Part shown: piece after piece, positions 8,981 through 17,200 of the stretch | Layout of the letters: each line of letters starts with the position of its first letter | Numbering within the stretch: position 1 is the stretch's first letter | NCBI GenBank assembly: GCA_017561265.1 | Contig: JAFZDJ010000004.1 | Span: 1-64,000 of the forward strand | DNA from: Bacteroidales bacterium | GTDB taxonomy: Bacteria; Bacteroidota; Bacteroidia; Bacteroidales; UBA932 | Direction: 5' to 3' | Length of the DNA stretch: 64,000 nt | The notes under the pieces: model-generated | Seen by the model: only the letters and a program-made list of their open reading frames with translations | Database searches by the model: none | What the model was told of the DNA's origin: nothing | Made by a program: the position numbers and the translations under genes

Positions 8981-9023
8981 TGCCATTCGTCCGTAAAAAG
9001 CTTAATTTTACGGACGAATGGCA
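8981..9023. repeat. Perfect 18-base inverted repeat
   Basis: TGCCATTCGTCCGTAAAA at 8981-8998 is the exact reverse complement of 9006-9023, with a seven-base loop. It lies about 125 bases after the GH10 stop. It could act as a terminator of the glycosidase operon (an AT-rich inner stem, no clean T-tract) or as a protein-binding palindrome. Confidence 0.75.
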
Positions 9024-9083
9024 TGATTTAGCGGCTGCCATCCGTAAATATGGCGTTTTCGCGGACGGCCCCGCTCTCCCCTT

Positions 9084-9226
9084 TCGCGACACAGGTTTTT
9101 TAGCCGAAAAGGGTGTATCGCTGCAAGGGAAAACCTCTGTTTCGCAAAACCTGCTCGCGATACAGACTTTTGGACGGGAAATGGTGTGTCGCTGCAAGAA
9201 AAACAGCTCAATGAGCGAAAACATGT
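9084..9226. repeat. Two diverged tandem repeats of about 71 bases
   Basis: Units start at 9084 (TCGCGACACAG) and 9155 (TCGCGATACAG), and a third TCGCGAC start lies at 9227. Both units contain a GTGTRTCGCTGCAAG segment and an ACC/ACA-rich end with GCRAAAC. Within each unit the ends are partly complementary (GCGAYACA against TGTRTCGC). Confidence 0.6.
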
Positions 9227-9295
9227 TCGCGACTGATCAATTGGGCCAGATGAGAGTTGGAGGACAGTCAAGATTTCGCGGTTGTGATTTTTTAC

Positions 9296-9303
9296 TATCT
9301 TTG
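9296..9303 (+). promoter_or_regulatory. -7 box of the MATE gene promoter
   Basis: TATCTTTG fits the Bacteroidetes TAnnTTTG box and lies 32 bases before the ATG at 9336. I could not place a -33 element at the expected spacing. Confidence 0.5.
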
Positions 9304-9335
9304 CGGCCGTTTTGTGAAAAACTTCGTAGTGTAGT

Positions 9336-10673
9336 ATGAAATATGGAAAATTAAGCAGGCAGCTCACGGCGCTTGCAGGACCGATCTTCATCGAGACCCT
9401 GCTGGTGATGATGCTTGGAGCTGTCGATACATTCATGTTGAGCCGCCATTCAGACAACAGTGTTGCGGCAGTGGGAGTGGTAAACCAGCTGATGAATCTG
9501 GTTTTTCTTCTTTTTGAAGTCATCTCTTTAGGAACATCGATCCTCTGCTCCCAGTATTTCGGAGCCAAGAGAAGGGACAAGGTGATTCAGGTGGTAGGCA
9601 TATCACTGATATTCAATCTTTTGTCCGGACTGATCCTCAGCTTGTGTTTATACTTCTTTGCTGGTGACTTCCTTCATATGATGGGCCTCAGACCTGATCT
9701 GATGAGCGAGGGTCTGCCATATATGAAGATTGTCGGAGGCTTTGCCTTCCTTCAGGCGATATCGCTTTCGCTCTCGGCTTCTCTCAGAAGCGCCAACAAG
9801 GCAAAATACCCGATGTATGTGTCGGTTGTTGTCAATGTACTGAACATCATAGGAAACTACACCCTCATCTTCGGTAAGTTCGGAATGCCTGCCCTGGGAG
9901 TGGAAGGAGCGGCGATTTCGACCTCGATATGCCGTTTCGTGTCAGTTGTCCTTCTTTTCATAATACTTTTCAAGAAACATATCCCGTCATTCCCGAAGGA
10001 ACTGTTCCGACCGTTCCCATGGATCGAACTTAAGAATCTCCTCAAGATCGGTATCCCTTCTGCCGGAGAGCACATGTCCTACAGCCTTTCGCAGGTCGTG
10101 ATCGCCTACTTCATCAATATGATCAGCAACGAAGCCCTTGCGACAAGGACATATATCGTGAATATAGTCATGTTCACATATATTTTCGCCCTCGCACTGG
10201 CTCAGGGAGGTGCCATCCTGATCGGACAGCTCGTGGGAATGAAGAAGATCCGAGCAGCCTATACCATCGGCAAAAGGGTCATGAGAGTCGGAGTGGCATT
10301 CTCAGTCACACTCTCCCTCCTGGTTGCCATATTCGGAAAGACCATTCTTTCGATGCTTACTTCTGATCCTTGGATCATATCGACCGGAGCCACTATTCTG
10401 TGGGTGGAAATATTCCTCGAGAATGGCCGTGCCCTCAATTTCTTCGGCGTGAATGCTCTCCGAAGCGCAGGTGACATCTACTTCCCGGTAATCCTCGGCA
10501 TCATCGTGATGTGGGGCGTACAGGTGGTCGGAAGCTACATCCTAGGCATCACCCTCGGATGGGGTCTCATCGCCATGTGGGCCATCTTCGCCCTCGACGA
10601 GAACATCCGAGGCTTCATCTTCCTCCACCGCTGGAACAGCTTCAAATGGGTAGGTAAAGGATTTGTGAAATAG
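9336..10673 (+). CDS. MATE-family efflux transporter
   Basis: This is a 445-residue inner-membrane antiporter of the MATE/NorM type, using a cation gradient to export drugs or other organic compounds. About twelve hydrophobic segments are visible. The N-terminal LAGPIFIETLLVMMLGAVDTF is the usual first membrane segment, and a matching second half begins near PSAGEHMSYSLSQVVIAYF. The length fits the family. It stands alone, between repeats on the left and the sigma-fusion gene on the right. The substrate cannot be inferred from neighbours. Confidence 0.92.
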   Translation: MKYGKLSRQLTALAGPIFIETLLVMMLGAVDTFMLSRHSDNSVAAVGVVNQLMNLVFLLFEVISLGTSILCSQYFGAKRRDKVIQVVGISLIFNLLSGLILSLCLYFFAGDFLHMMGLRPDLMSEGLPYMKIVGGFAFLQAISLSLSASLRSANKAKYPMYVSVVVNVLNIIGNYTLIFGKFGMPALGVEGAAISTSICRFVSVVLLFIILFKKHIPSFPKELFRPFPWIELKNLLKIGIPSAGEHMSYSLSQVVIAYFINMISNEALATRTYIVNIVMFTYIFALALAQGGAILIGQLVGMKKIRAAYTIGKRVMRVGVAFSVTLSLLVAIFGKTILSMLTSDPWIISTGATILWVEIFLENGRALNFFGVNALRSAGDIYFPVILGIIVMWGVQVVGSYILGITLGWGLIAMWAIFALDENIRGFIFLHRWNSFKWVGKGFVK

Positions 10674-10721
10674 GACATCCATAATTTACTGAGACTTTTC
10701 CATATATAACGCAGTATTTCC

Positions 10722-10729
10722 TATCTTTA
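10722..10729 (+). promoter_or_regulatory. Possible -7 box for the sigma-fusion gene
   Basis: TATCTTTA is one base from the TAnnTTTG consensus and lies 16 bases before the ATG at 10746. No -33 element was placed. Confidence 0.3.
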
Positions 10730-10745
10730 GCAGTTATATAGGTAA

Positions 10746-12383
10746 ATGGAAGAGCAGGAACTGGCATTACGATGTGCACGAATGGACAAGTCGGCACAAC
10801 GGGAACTTTATTTACAATATCGTTCCCGGATTCATGCTTTATGCCGGCGCTATGCCGAAGATCCCGCAGATGCGGAAGACATGATGCAGGATGCCTTCAT
10901 CAAGATCTTCAAAGTCATAAAGAATTTCAAATGGACGCGTCCTGGTTCGTTGTATTCATGGATGTCACGAGTATCGATCAATCTGGCCTTTGATACAGCC
11001 AGACGACGCAGAAGGCTGGCAGAACAACTGGTGGATGTGGACAGTCTTGGAGAAGATATTCAGGAAGAACCAGCCTATGACGAAAGTGCATCTGTACCGT
11101 CAGATGTACTCAACACAATGATCGAATCACTGCCTGAAGGTTATCGTACGATATTCAGACTATATTGTATCGACGGGCTTTCCCATCGCGAGATCGCCGA
11201 CCTTCTCGGCATCAAGGAAAAGAGCTCATCTGCCAGCCTGTCCAGAGCTCGTGCGATGCTTGCAGAAACTGTCCGACAGTATTGGCGCGATCATGATGAC
11301 GGTTGCACACAGGAAGGATGGACACAGATCTTACGAAAGATGCGCAGGGAAGAAACAGTCCGCAGCATCAAATTCATTCTGACTCTTCTTATACCTGTGA
11401 CATCACTGCTGCTTTGGATGCAGCCACACCAGAGCAATGAAATTGCACCTCCGTACATTTCAAAGCTTTTGACAGAAAATCCGTCTGTCATCATTCCGCA
11501 TACACTTCCCAGTCCTCGCAAATTTGCAGAAAGGAGAACCTTCATTACAAGTATTACGACCGATACTGCCAACGTCTTTACCGGAACATCCGTCATGGAT
11601 TCAGATATGACGTGCAAGGATTCTGACACTTCGTTTGAAGAAGACACCTCACCTGCTGCTACTGCATGTGTTTCGGAGGATTTCCAGGCCTTTCCGGAGG
11701 AAATACGCAAATCGAGCCCGAAAATATCGTTCAGCCTCAGAGCCGGATCCGGTTCAAGCCTCAGAAAGACCCAGATATCACTGAATTCATCACCATATAT
11801 TGCAGCACTGACATACATGAACAAGTTGGATCCAAGCAAACTACCGAATGCCAAATCCAATTACGGCAACACTATTCCATGGTATTATGAAAACAATATA
11901 GAACAGCTCAAGCCGGAAACAAAAAACTCTTACCGGCATGATCTGCCTTTGACCTTCGGACTTACAGCTCGTATAGACCTTACCTCGCGGATTGGAGCTG
12001 AATGCGGATTAGAATATACATACATGCATTCTAGTGTCGAAAGCATGGCCGGAAAGCTGTCTCAAAACCTGCATTTCATAGGCATTCCTGTACGTTTCGA
12101 TGCAAGGGTATGCTCATGGAACGGATTTGACATGTATGCCGGTATCGGAATAAAGGCGGAAAAGTGTGTCGCCGCTTCAATCGGTCACGTGCAGTGCGAA
12201 GAGAAACGTATACAATTGTCGGCAGGCACATTTGCCGGCGTACAATACCCGATCGGCAGGCGTGCTCATCTCTACTTCCAGCCAGATTTATCGTATTATC
12301 TTACGAAAACAGACCTGATAACATACAGAACGGAAAATCCGTTTACATTTTCTTTGAATGCGGGTATTCGTTTTGATCTTTAA
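10746..12383 (+). CDS. ECF sigma factor fused to membrane-anchored outer-membrane beta-barrel
   Basis: One 545-codon frame joins parts that are normally encoded by two adjacent genes. Residues about 20-90 are sigma region 2 (DAEDMMQDAFIKIFKVI, then SLYSWMSRVSINLAFD). Residues about 122-175 are sigma region 4 (SLPEGYRTIFRLY, LSHREIADLLGI). A short basic stretch (ILRKMRREE) leads to one membrane segment at about 205-225 (FILTLLIPVTSLLLWM). Then come a Ser/Thr/Pro-rich periplasm-length linker and, from about 330, a barrel-like domain with alternating strands ending in FSLNAGIRFDL. In Bacteroidetes, a protein with N-terminal anchor plus barrel often follows an ECF sigma gene and is taken as its regulator. 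Here both appear to be one polypeptide. It is followed by a lipoprotein gene 20 bases on. A base-calling error that joins two overlapping genes is the main alternative. Confidence 0.85.
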   Translation: MEEQELALRCARMDKSAQRELYLQYRSRIHALCRRYAEDPADAEDMMQDAFIKIFKVIKNFKWTRPGSLYSWMSRVSINLAFDTARRRRRLAEQLVDVDSLGEDIQEEPAYDESASVPSDVLNTMIESLPEGYRTIFRLYCIDGLSHREIADLLGIKEKSSSASLSRARAMLAETVRQYWRDHDDGCTQEGWTQILRKMRREETVRSIKFILTLLIPVTSLLLWMQPHQSNEIAPPYISKLLTENPSVIIPHTLPSPRKFAERRTFITSITTDTANVFTGTSVMDSDMTCKDSDTSFEEDTSPAATACVSEDFQAFPEEIRKSSPKISFSLRAGSGSSLRKTQISLNSSPYIAALTYMNKLDPSKLPNAKSNYGNTIPWYYENNIEQLKPETKNSYRHDLPLTFGLTARIDLTSRIGAECGLEYTYMHSSVESMAGKLSQNLHFIGIPVRFDARVCSWNGFDMYAGIGIKAEKCVAASIGHVQCEEKRIQLSAGTFAGVQYPIGRRAHLYFQPDLSYYLTKTDLITYRTENPFTFSLNAGIRFDL

Positions 12384-12403
12384 CACTTTAAAATCTTTTA
12401 CTT

Positions 12404-12913
12404 ATGAAACGTATCTTTACTTTCCTGACAGTCTGTGCATCGGCACTTGCCCTGATATCATGCAACAAGGATGACATATCTCCGGAAGACCTCGACAGAA
12501 ACCCTTCCAAGGCTGCCGAAATCAGCATTACCGGCAAAAGTGCATACAAAGATACCGTGAAAATGTTCAGCAGAAGCGAAATCTACAAGAAAAGCGATAT
12601 CAAAGGCAAATCACGGTTCTACGCATTCAGCGGAGGCAAGATGGTTTACGAAGCATTCGCGCTAAGCATCTACTTTGACAATATCGACAGACTGAATCCC
12701 GGTGACACGATCACTCCTTCACGATGCTGGTTTTCATTCATATATTCAAGCGACAGCAACGCAACAGCATATGAATACGATGGAAAGATTTCAGTCGCAA
12801 AAAAGGGTAAGGACTATGTAATCCTGGATTTCCACCAAGTAAAATTCGACTGCTCATTCGGAGAATACACAATCGACGGATATCTCGAATGCCCTCTCTA
12901 CGAAGAAAGCTGA
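12404..12913 (+). CDS. Small lipoprotein paired with the sigma-barrel gene
   Basis: This encodes a 169-residue predicted lipoprotein with an SPII signal (SALALISCNKDD). The mature part is rich in Lys, Ser and Tyr, with beta-type alternation (SRFYAFSGGKMVYEAFALS). No known domain is recognised. It begins 20 bases after the sigma-barrel stop, so the two are likely one transcript. A role as partner or output of that system is inference from position only. Confidence 0.8.
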   Translation: MKRIFTFLTVCASALALISCNKDDISPEDLDRNPSKAAEISITGKSAYKDTVKMFSRSEIYKKSDIKGKSRFYAFSGGKMVYEAFALSIYFDNIDRLNPGDTITPSRCWFSFIYSSDSNATAYEYDGKISVAKKGKDYVILDFHQVKFDCSFGEYTIDGYLECPLYEES

Positions 12914-13345
12914 CCGTGATTTCCTCCCTTCTTCAGATATGCAAACACTTCATCCTCATAGTCATCATGAAATCCATAATCCGTATTCTGTTCCGGATCT
13001 ATCTTGCTGCAGCCAGACACAGCATCAATGCAATGAATAAGAATCTGTTCATGGTCTTGAAGTGTTTTTTATGTTATTATAGATGCGAATCTTATTGAAA
13101 TCGTTGCATGATGGTAGAATAACGTGTTATATAAAGTATTGATATTTATATAGTTATATAGTTCAGGGTCGGTTTTTTATCCGACCCTTAATTGTATAAA
13201 TTGTTGATTTATAAATATTTACACGATTCACATTTCTGTCATCTCATCTTGAGCGAACGCAACTGTATTTCGCTCCATTCTAACCATATGAATCTGATGA
13301 TGGAGAACACCGAGAAATACCGAGCCACTGACGGGGATTGGTGTA
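12914..13345. other. Intergenic region with hairpin and repeat fragment, no gene
   Basis: Short open frames here are low-complexity or overlap the preceding gene in another frame. The region contains a terminator-like hairpin at 13165-13188 and a partial repeat at 13318-13350. Confidence 0.6.
13165..13188 (+). terminator. Hairpin terminator candidate
   Basis: AGGGTCGG at 13165-13172 pairs exactly with CCGACCCT at 13181-13188 around an eight-base T-rich loop. The T-tract after the stem is weak (TAATTG). It lies 250 bases after the lipoprotein gene. Confidence 0.5.
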
Positions 13346-13350
13346 TCAAT
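13318..13350. repeat. Partial copy of the CTGACGGGG hairpin element
   Basis: GAGCCACTGACGGGGATTGG closely matches the right half of the hairpin at 21105-21165 (GAGCCGCTGACGGGGAATGG), and the similarity continues for several bases on each side. The left arm is missing here. Confidence 0.5.
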
Positions 13351-13777
13351 TCTTCATCCATGGTTTTTTACCAAAGATCCGCTCGATATCTTCTCTTCTT
13401 TTTGAACGCTGGGTTAATATACTGTCTTCCCCTGCCTGTAGAATATTTGAGATCTCTTCCACTTCGATATCAATACCGGCCATGATAATGATACACTTCT
13501 GAAACTCAGATCCATCCAGAGGAGCAACCTTTTTCATCAGCGGATATTTTCGGATAACTTTCTTTGACATGAAAACATCATATATGTTTTCACGCAACTT
13601 TTTCTTGGCATTTCTGATCATCTTGGCCACTTCAGCCTTATATACATTCTTTACAGAAGGACCAGACGTAACATCTGAAACCTCCTGTGTAACTTTCGAC
13701 ATATAATCGATACTTACAGGGAATAACAATACCTGCAAAAATTCCGGTACAGAAGACTTGATTTCTTTCACATTCAT
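13346..13777 (-). CDS. Probable C-terminal fragment of a TPR/HTH regulator
   Basis: This is a 143-residue frame starting at ATG 13777, with an in-frame stop not far upstream of the frame's start. Its C-terminal part (FQKCIIIMAGIDIEVEEISN, then RSKRREDIERIFG) lines up with the C-terminal HTH of the membrane regulator at 54000-55643 (FCYIIIGFDATTISHLLN, RRSRMRQHIEDVA). The TPR and membrane parts are absent. It may be a decayed 3' end of such a regulator, or a short relative. Homology is judged by eye and is modest. Confidence 0.4.
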   Translation of the reverse strand: MNVKEIKSSVPEFLQVLLFPVSIDYMSKVTQEVSDVTSGPSVKNVYKAEVAKMIRNAKKKLRENIYDVFMSKKVIRKYPLMKKVAPLDGSEFQKCIIIMAGIDIEVEEISNILQAGEDSILTQRSKRREDIERIFGKKPWMKN

Positions 13778-14271
13778 GACTAATGATACGTATAAATACG
13801 CCTCCAGATTAAAATTACACCAGTTAATATAATGCGGTATCTTGGCAATGGTTGAAAATAGCAAGAGCTACGAAACCATCGACCCATCCTCGTATACCTT
13901 ATGGCAGGACAGGATTTGAATCAAAAACGGTTACCCGTCAACAAAATTAATAATTTAAACCTTATTTCCTAAATTATTTAACACTTTTCACTCATTTCTT
14001 AAATCCGAAGAAAAACAAGAAGAAAAAAGATGATTTTTAGTTCCATATTAACAACTTATAATCAATCATTTTCATATTAAAATCATGTTTCCGAATCTAA
14101 CATCCTATTACCAAGTGTTTACAGAAAACGGAATAAAATCACTGGCAATCAACACCTTACACCTTACAGAATTCTAATCACTTCAATATCAGATCATAAA
14201 GCTTTTATAAACTGAGATTTGGCTGAAAACCATTCTATAGATTTGGATCGCAAACCAATTAATCCCATTTT
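13778..14271. other. AT-rich upstream region of the RHS gene
   Basis: I see no gene in these 494 bases. A stretch near 13900-13923 read on the minus strand resembles the T-loop and 3' end of a tRNA, but it does not form a proper stem. A promoter for the RHS gene is suggested near the right end. Confidence 0.5.
14218..14245 (+). promoter_or_regulatory. Candidate promoter of the RHS gene
   Basis: The -7 box TAGATTTG lies at 14238-14245, 27 bases before the ATG. A TTTG at 14218-14221 may be the -33 element, although the 16-base spacing is shorter than usual. Confidence 0.4.
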
Positions 14272-17200
14272 ATGAAAACTTTATTTACCTTGATGACAGC
14301 CCTCACGCTATGCATGAGCGCTGTCCAGCTTCCAGCACAGGAAGCTTCCATCTACGAAAGAGGCTCAACGTATCTTGAGAACACGATGCCTCCTTCTCCT
14401 GAACCTGCTTCCATTGTGAAGTATGCCGATGTTCCGTTCTCCCATAGTTCCGGACTTGCGGAGTACGACGTACCTTTCCACACCCTTTCAGGACATGAGC
14501 TGAGCATCCCGATCGGCCTCCACTATGCAAGCGGAGGTATCAAGCTTGACGAAATTGCCGGTGTTGCCGGACTGGGATGGAGTCTTGAAGCCGGAGGATG
14601 TATCACACGCACCGTAGTGGACATGCCTGACGAATACAGTTCCGCCATCCTCACCCATCAGATGCCTTCCGGAACCCTTCTGAACGACCTCGAAAACATG
14701 GTTGAAAACACCTCGACCATGAATTATCTCCGCGACCTCCTCTGGCACCGTATCGACGGAAGTCTGGACCGCTACAGCTACAATGTATGCGGACTCTCCG
14801 GCAGCTTTGTCATTCTGGATGACGGCAGCGTATTCCAGCTCTCCGGCGACGGTGCTGACATCACCTACACCCTTGCTGCGGACGGATCCGTGGACACATT
14901 CACGATCACAGGACCGGACGGCACTGTCTACACCCTCTCGGAAAAGGAGACTGCGACCCACCTCGGACGAGGAACAGAAGACTTCACCCCGACGAGCGGC
15001 GAGCCGGATAGATGGAGCGCAACAACGGCATGGCACATAACACAGATGCGCAGCAGAAGCGGGCTGGAGACTGCACTGTTCACCTATTCCGATCAGACCG
15101 AATGGGACAGCTCGGTCTATTCAATAACCAGATCTGTCTCCATCACGGTTGGAAACACAGGAAACGTCCCTACTCAGGATGTATCATCGACATACATCTA
15201 CAAGACACACGACACAAAGGTCCTCGCCACCATAACTGTGAACGGACAGACGGCAGCATTTACCTATGCAACAGACACCGGAAGCAATGTCAGAACAGAC
15301 GGCATGGCACAGGAGAACTTCCCGTTCCGTCTGACTGGAATTAGCGTAAGCTCATCCGGAAATCCCGCAGAGATCGCACGTCTTGATGTTCTCACAGGGA
15401 AGGCTGCTTATGACGGAAGAATCGTGCTGAACGGGCTTCGCCTTTACAGGGGAAACGTCCTTGACGACAAGTGGGACTTCACTTACAGAGATGTCGGCGC
15501 GGCTGTTTCACACGGCTCGCAGGACTGGTACGGATTCTATAACGGAGAAAACGAGTTCACCGACGCGGGAAACGATTCCACATGTCCTTTCGAATTCAGC
15601 CAGACAGACGGTCTTCAGATCACCAACGGTTTCCCTGATCCTGCATATGCCGACTACATGTCCTTGAAATCAGTGGATCATGACGGAGCAATCACTAATT
15701 TCTCTTATGAAGGCTGTCCGATCACTTCCGGAGACAATACATATCATGTCGGAGTGAGAGTGAAGGAAATCATCGTTACTGACGGAGTCATTCCTGCATA
15801 CATCCGACAGTTCACTTATGAATCACCTGCTGCATCAGGACCATTTGTGCCGACCATTGACATGTATACCACAATAAACATGACGATGCGTCCGTCTGGA
15901 GCTGCTGACTTATACGACTGGACTTATGGCTTCCACGATATGCCTGTAGCCCTCGGGACATTAATCCGCGACACACGTATCTTCCATGGAAAGGTGATAG
16001 AAGATGTCAAGGAGAGAATTATCGATTCCGGAGAGCCTTCTGTACGTACGGTATACTTCTATAATACTGACGACATGGTACCTGTAAACTACAGCATGGT
16101 GTCGCGGTTCCCGTCAGAATGGAAGCTAGCGTATGATTCTGCATTCATTACCCCAGCGTTGTGCAGCCCTTGGGCAGGAATACGTGACGGATACCTTGAA
16201 AGCACTCCGTCTGCCTTTCCTCTTCTGACCCGACGCGAGGAATACGCATTCGGGGACGGAGCATACACACTAGTATCGTCCGTCGACTACACGTATGACA
16301 CCCCATCACAGACATCAGCGCTTGTCGACTATCATGTTTCGCAGGTAACAACTCACCACCTGAATGAAGACGAACTTGATTATGAATACATCTACCACTT
16401 CCCTATCCGCGCCAGAAGCTGGTCCGGAAGGCATCTTATAAAAGAAGTACACACAGGATACCACGCTTCAGGAAATGACGTCTCTGAAATCGTCACGACT
16501 TACGTGCCGAGACAGGACATCGGAATGCCTCCTAGGATCCACACTGTCAGCACACAGGAAGCGGGAGTCACACGAATGACCATGTACACCTATGCTGATA
16601 CCTGGCAGGATGCTACCGGATGGATCTCGGATCTCAGAAATCAGAGATTACTTGACGTACCGCTTAAGCAGACTTCCATGTATATCAACAGCACGCAGGT
16701 TCAGCAGGTGTTCGAGGACTACAAGGAAAGCGTGACAGAATACGGATGGTTCAGCATCGACGGCACGCTCAGGCTCCTTCCTTCAATTCACAAGGAAAGC
16801 AACCTGGGTACCGAATCATGGCGCGAGACCGTTCTCTCCAGAGACTGCATGGGCAACATATCTTCTTTCAAGCAGAAGGGAGAGCCCGAGACTGTCGTAA
16901 TCTGGAGTTACAACGGCAGATATCCTGTCGCCGTCATCAAGAACACAACAATGGCTTCAGTGACATCGGCGATGGGAGGACAGACCGTCATCGACGCCAT
17001 TACAAAGGCCACAGCTCCATCAGCCGCACACAAGACCTCACTCTCCGGCCTGCGCGCTTCCCTTTCCACTGCTCACGTCACCACATACGAACATATCCCG
17101 GGAATCGGCATATCATCAGTGACCGACCCTGCAGACATTACCACAAACTACGAATACACTCCGGCAGGAAGGCTCTCATGCGTAAGAGACCATGACGGAA

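Larger units (their letters stand above)
8857..9335. other. Repeat-rich intergenic region, no convincing gene
   Basis: This 479-base gap holds a GATGTACC-type palindrome with a nine-C run, a perfect 18-base inverted repeat, two tandem units of about 71 bases, and a promoter for the MATE gene at its right end. Open frames occur on both strands here, but they translate the repeats and show no domain, so I do not call them genes. Confidence 0.7.

Noticed and set aside
8925..9580. Open frames on both strands over the repeat region before the MATE gene
   Set aside because: Their translations follow the tandem repeats and inverted repeat, without domain or start signals.
12889..13098. Short frame overlapping the end of the small lipoprotein gene
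   Set aside because: It begins inside the previous gene in another frame, is Tyr/Cys/Ile-rich and has no ribosome binding site.
13895..13930. Minus-strand sequence like a tRNA T-loop and 3' CCA end (GATTCAAATCCTGTCCTGCCA)
   Set aside because: The T-stem does not pair and no acceptor 5' half or anticodon arm is found at the right distance. At most a remnant of an attachment site, which cannot be supported.
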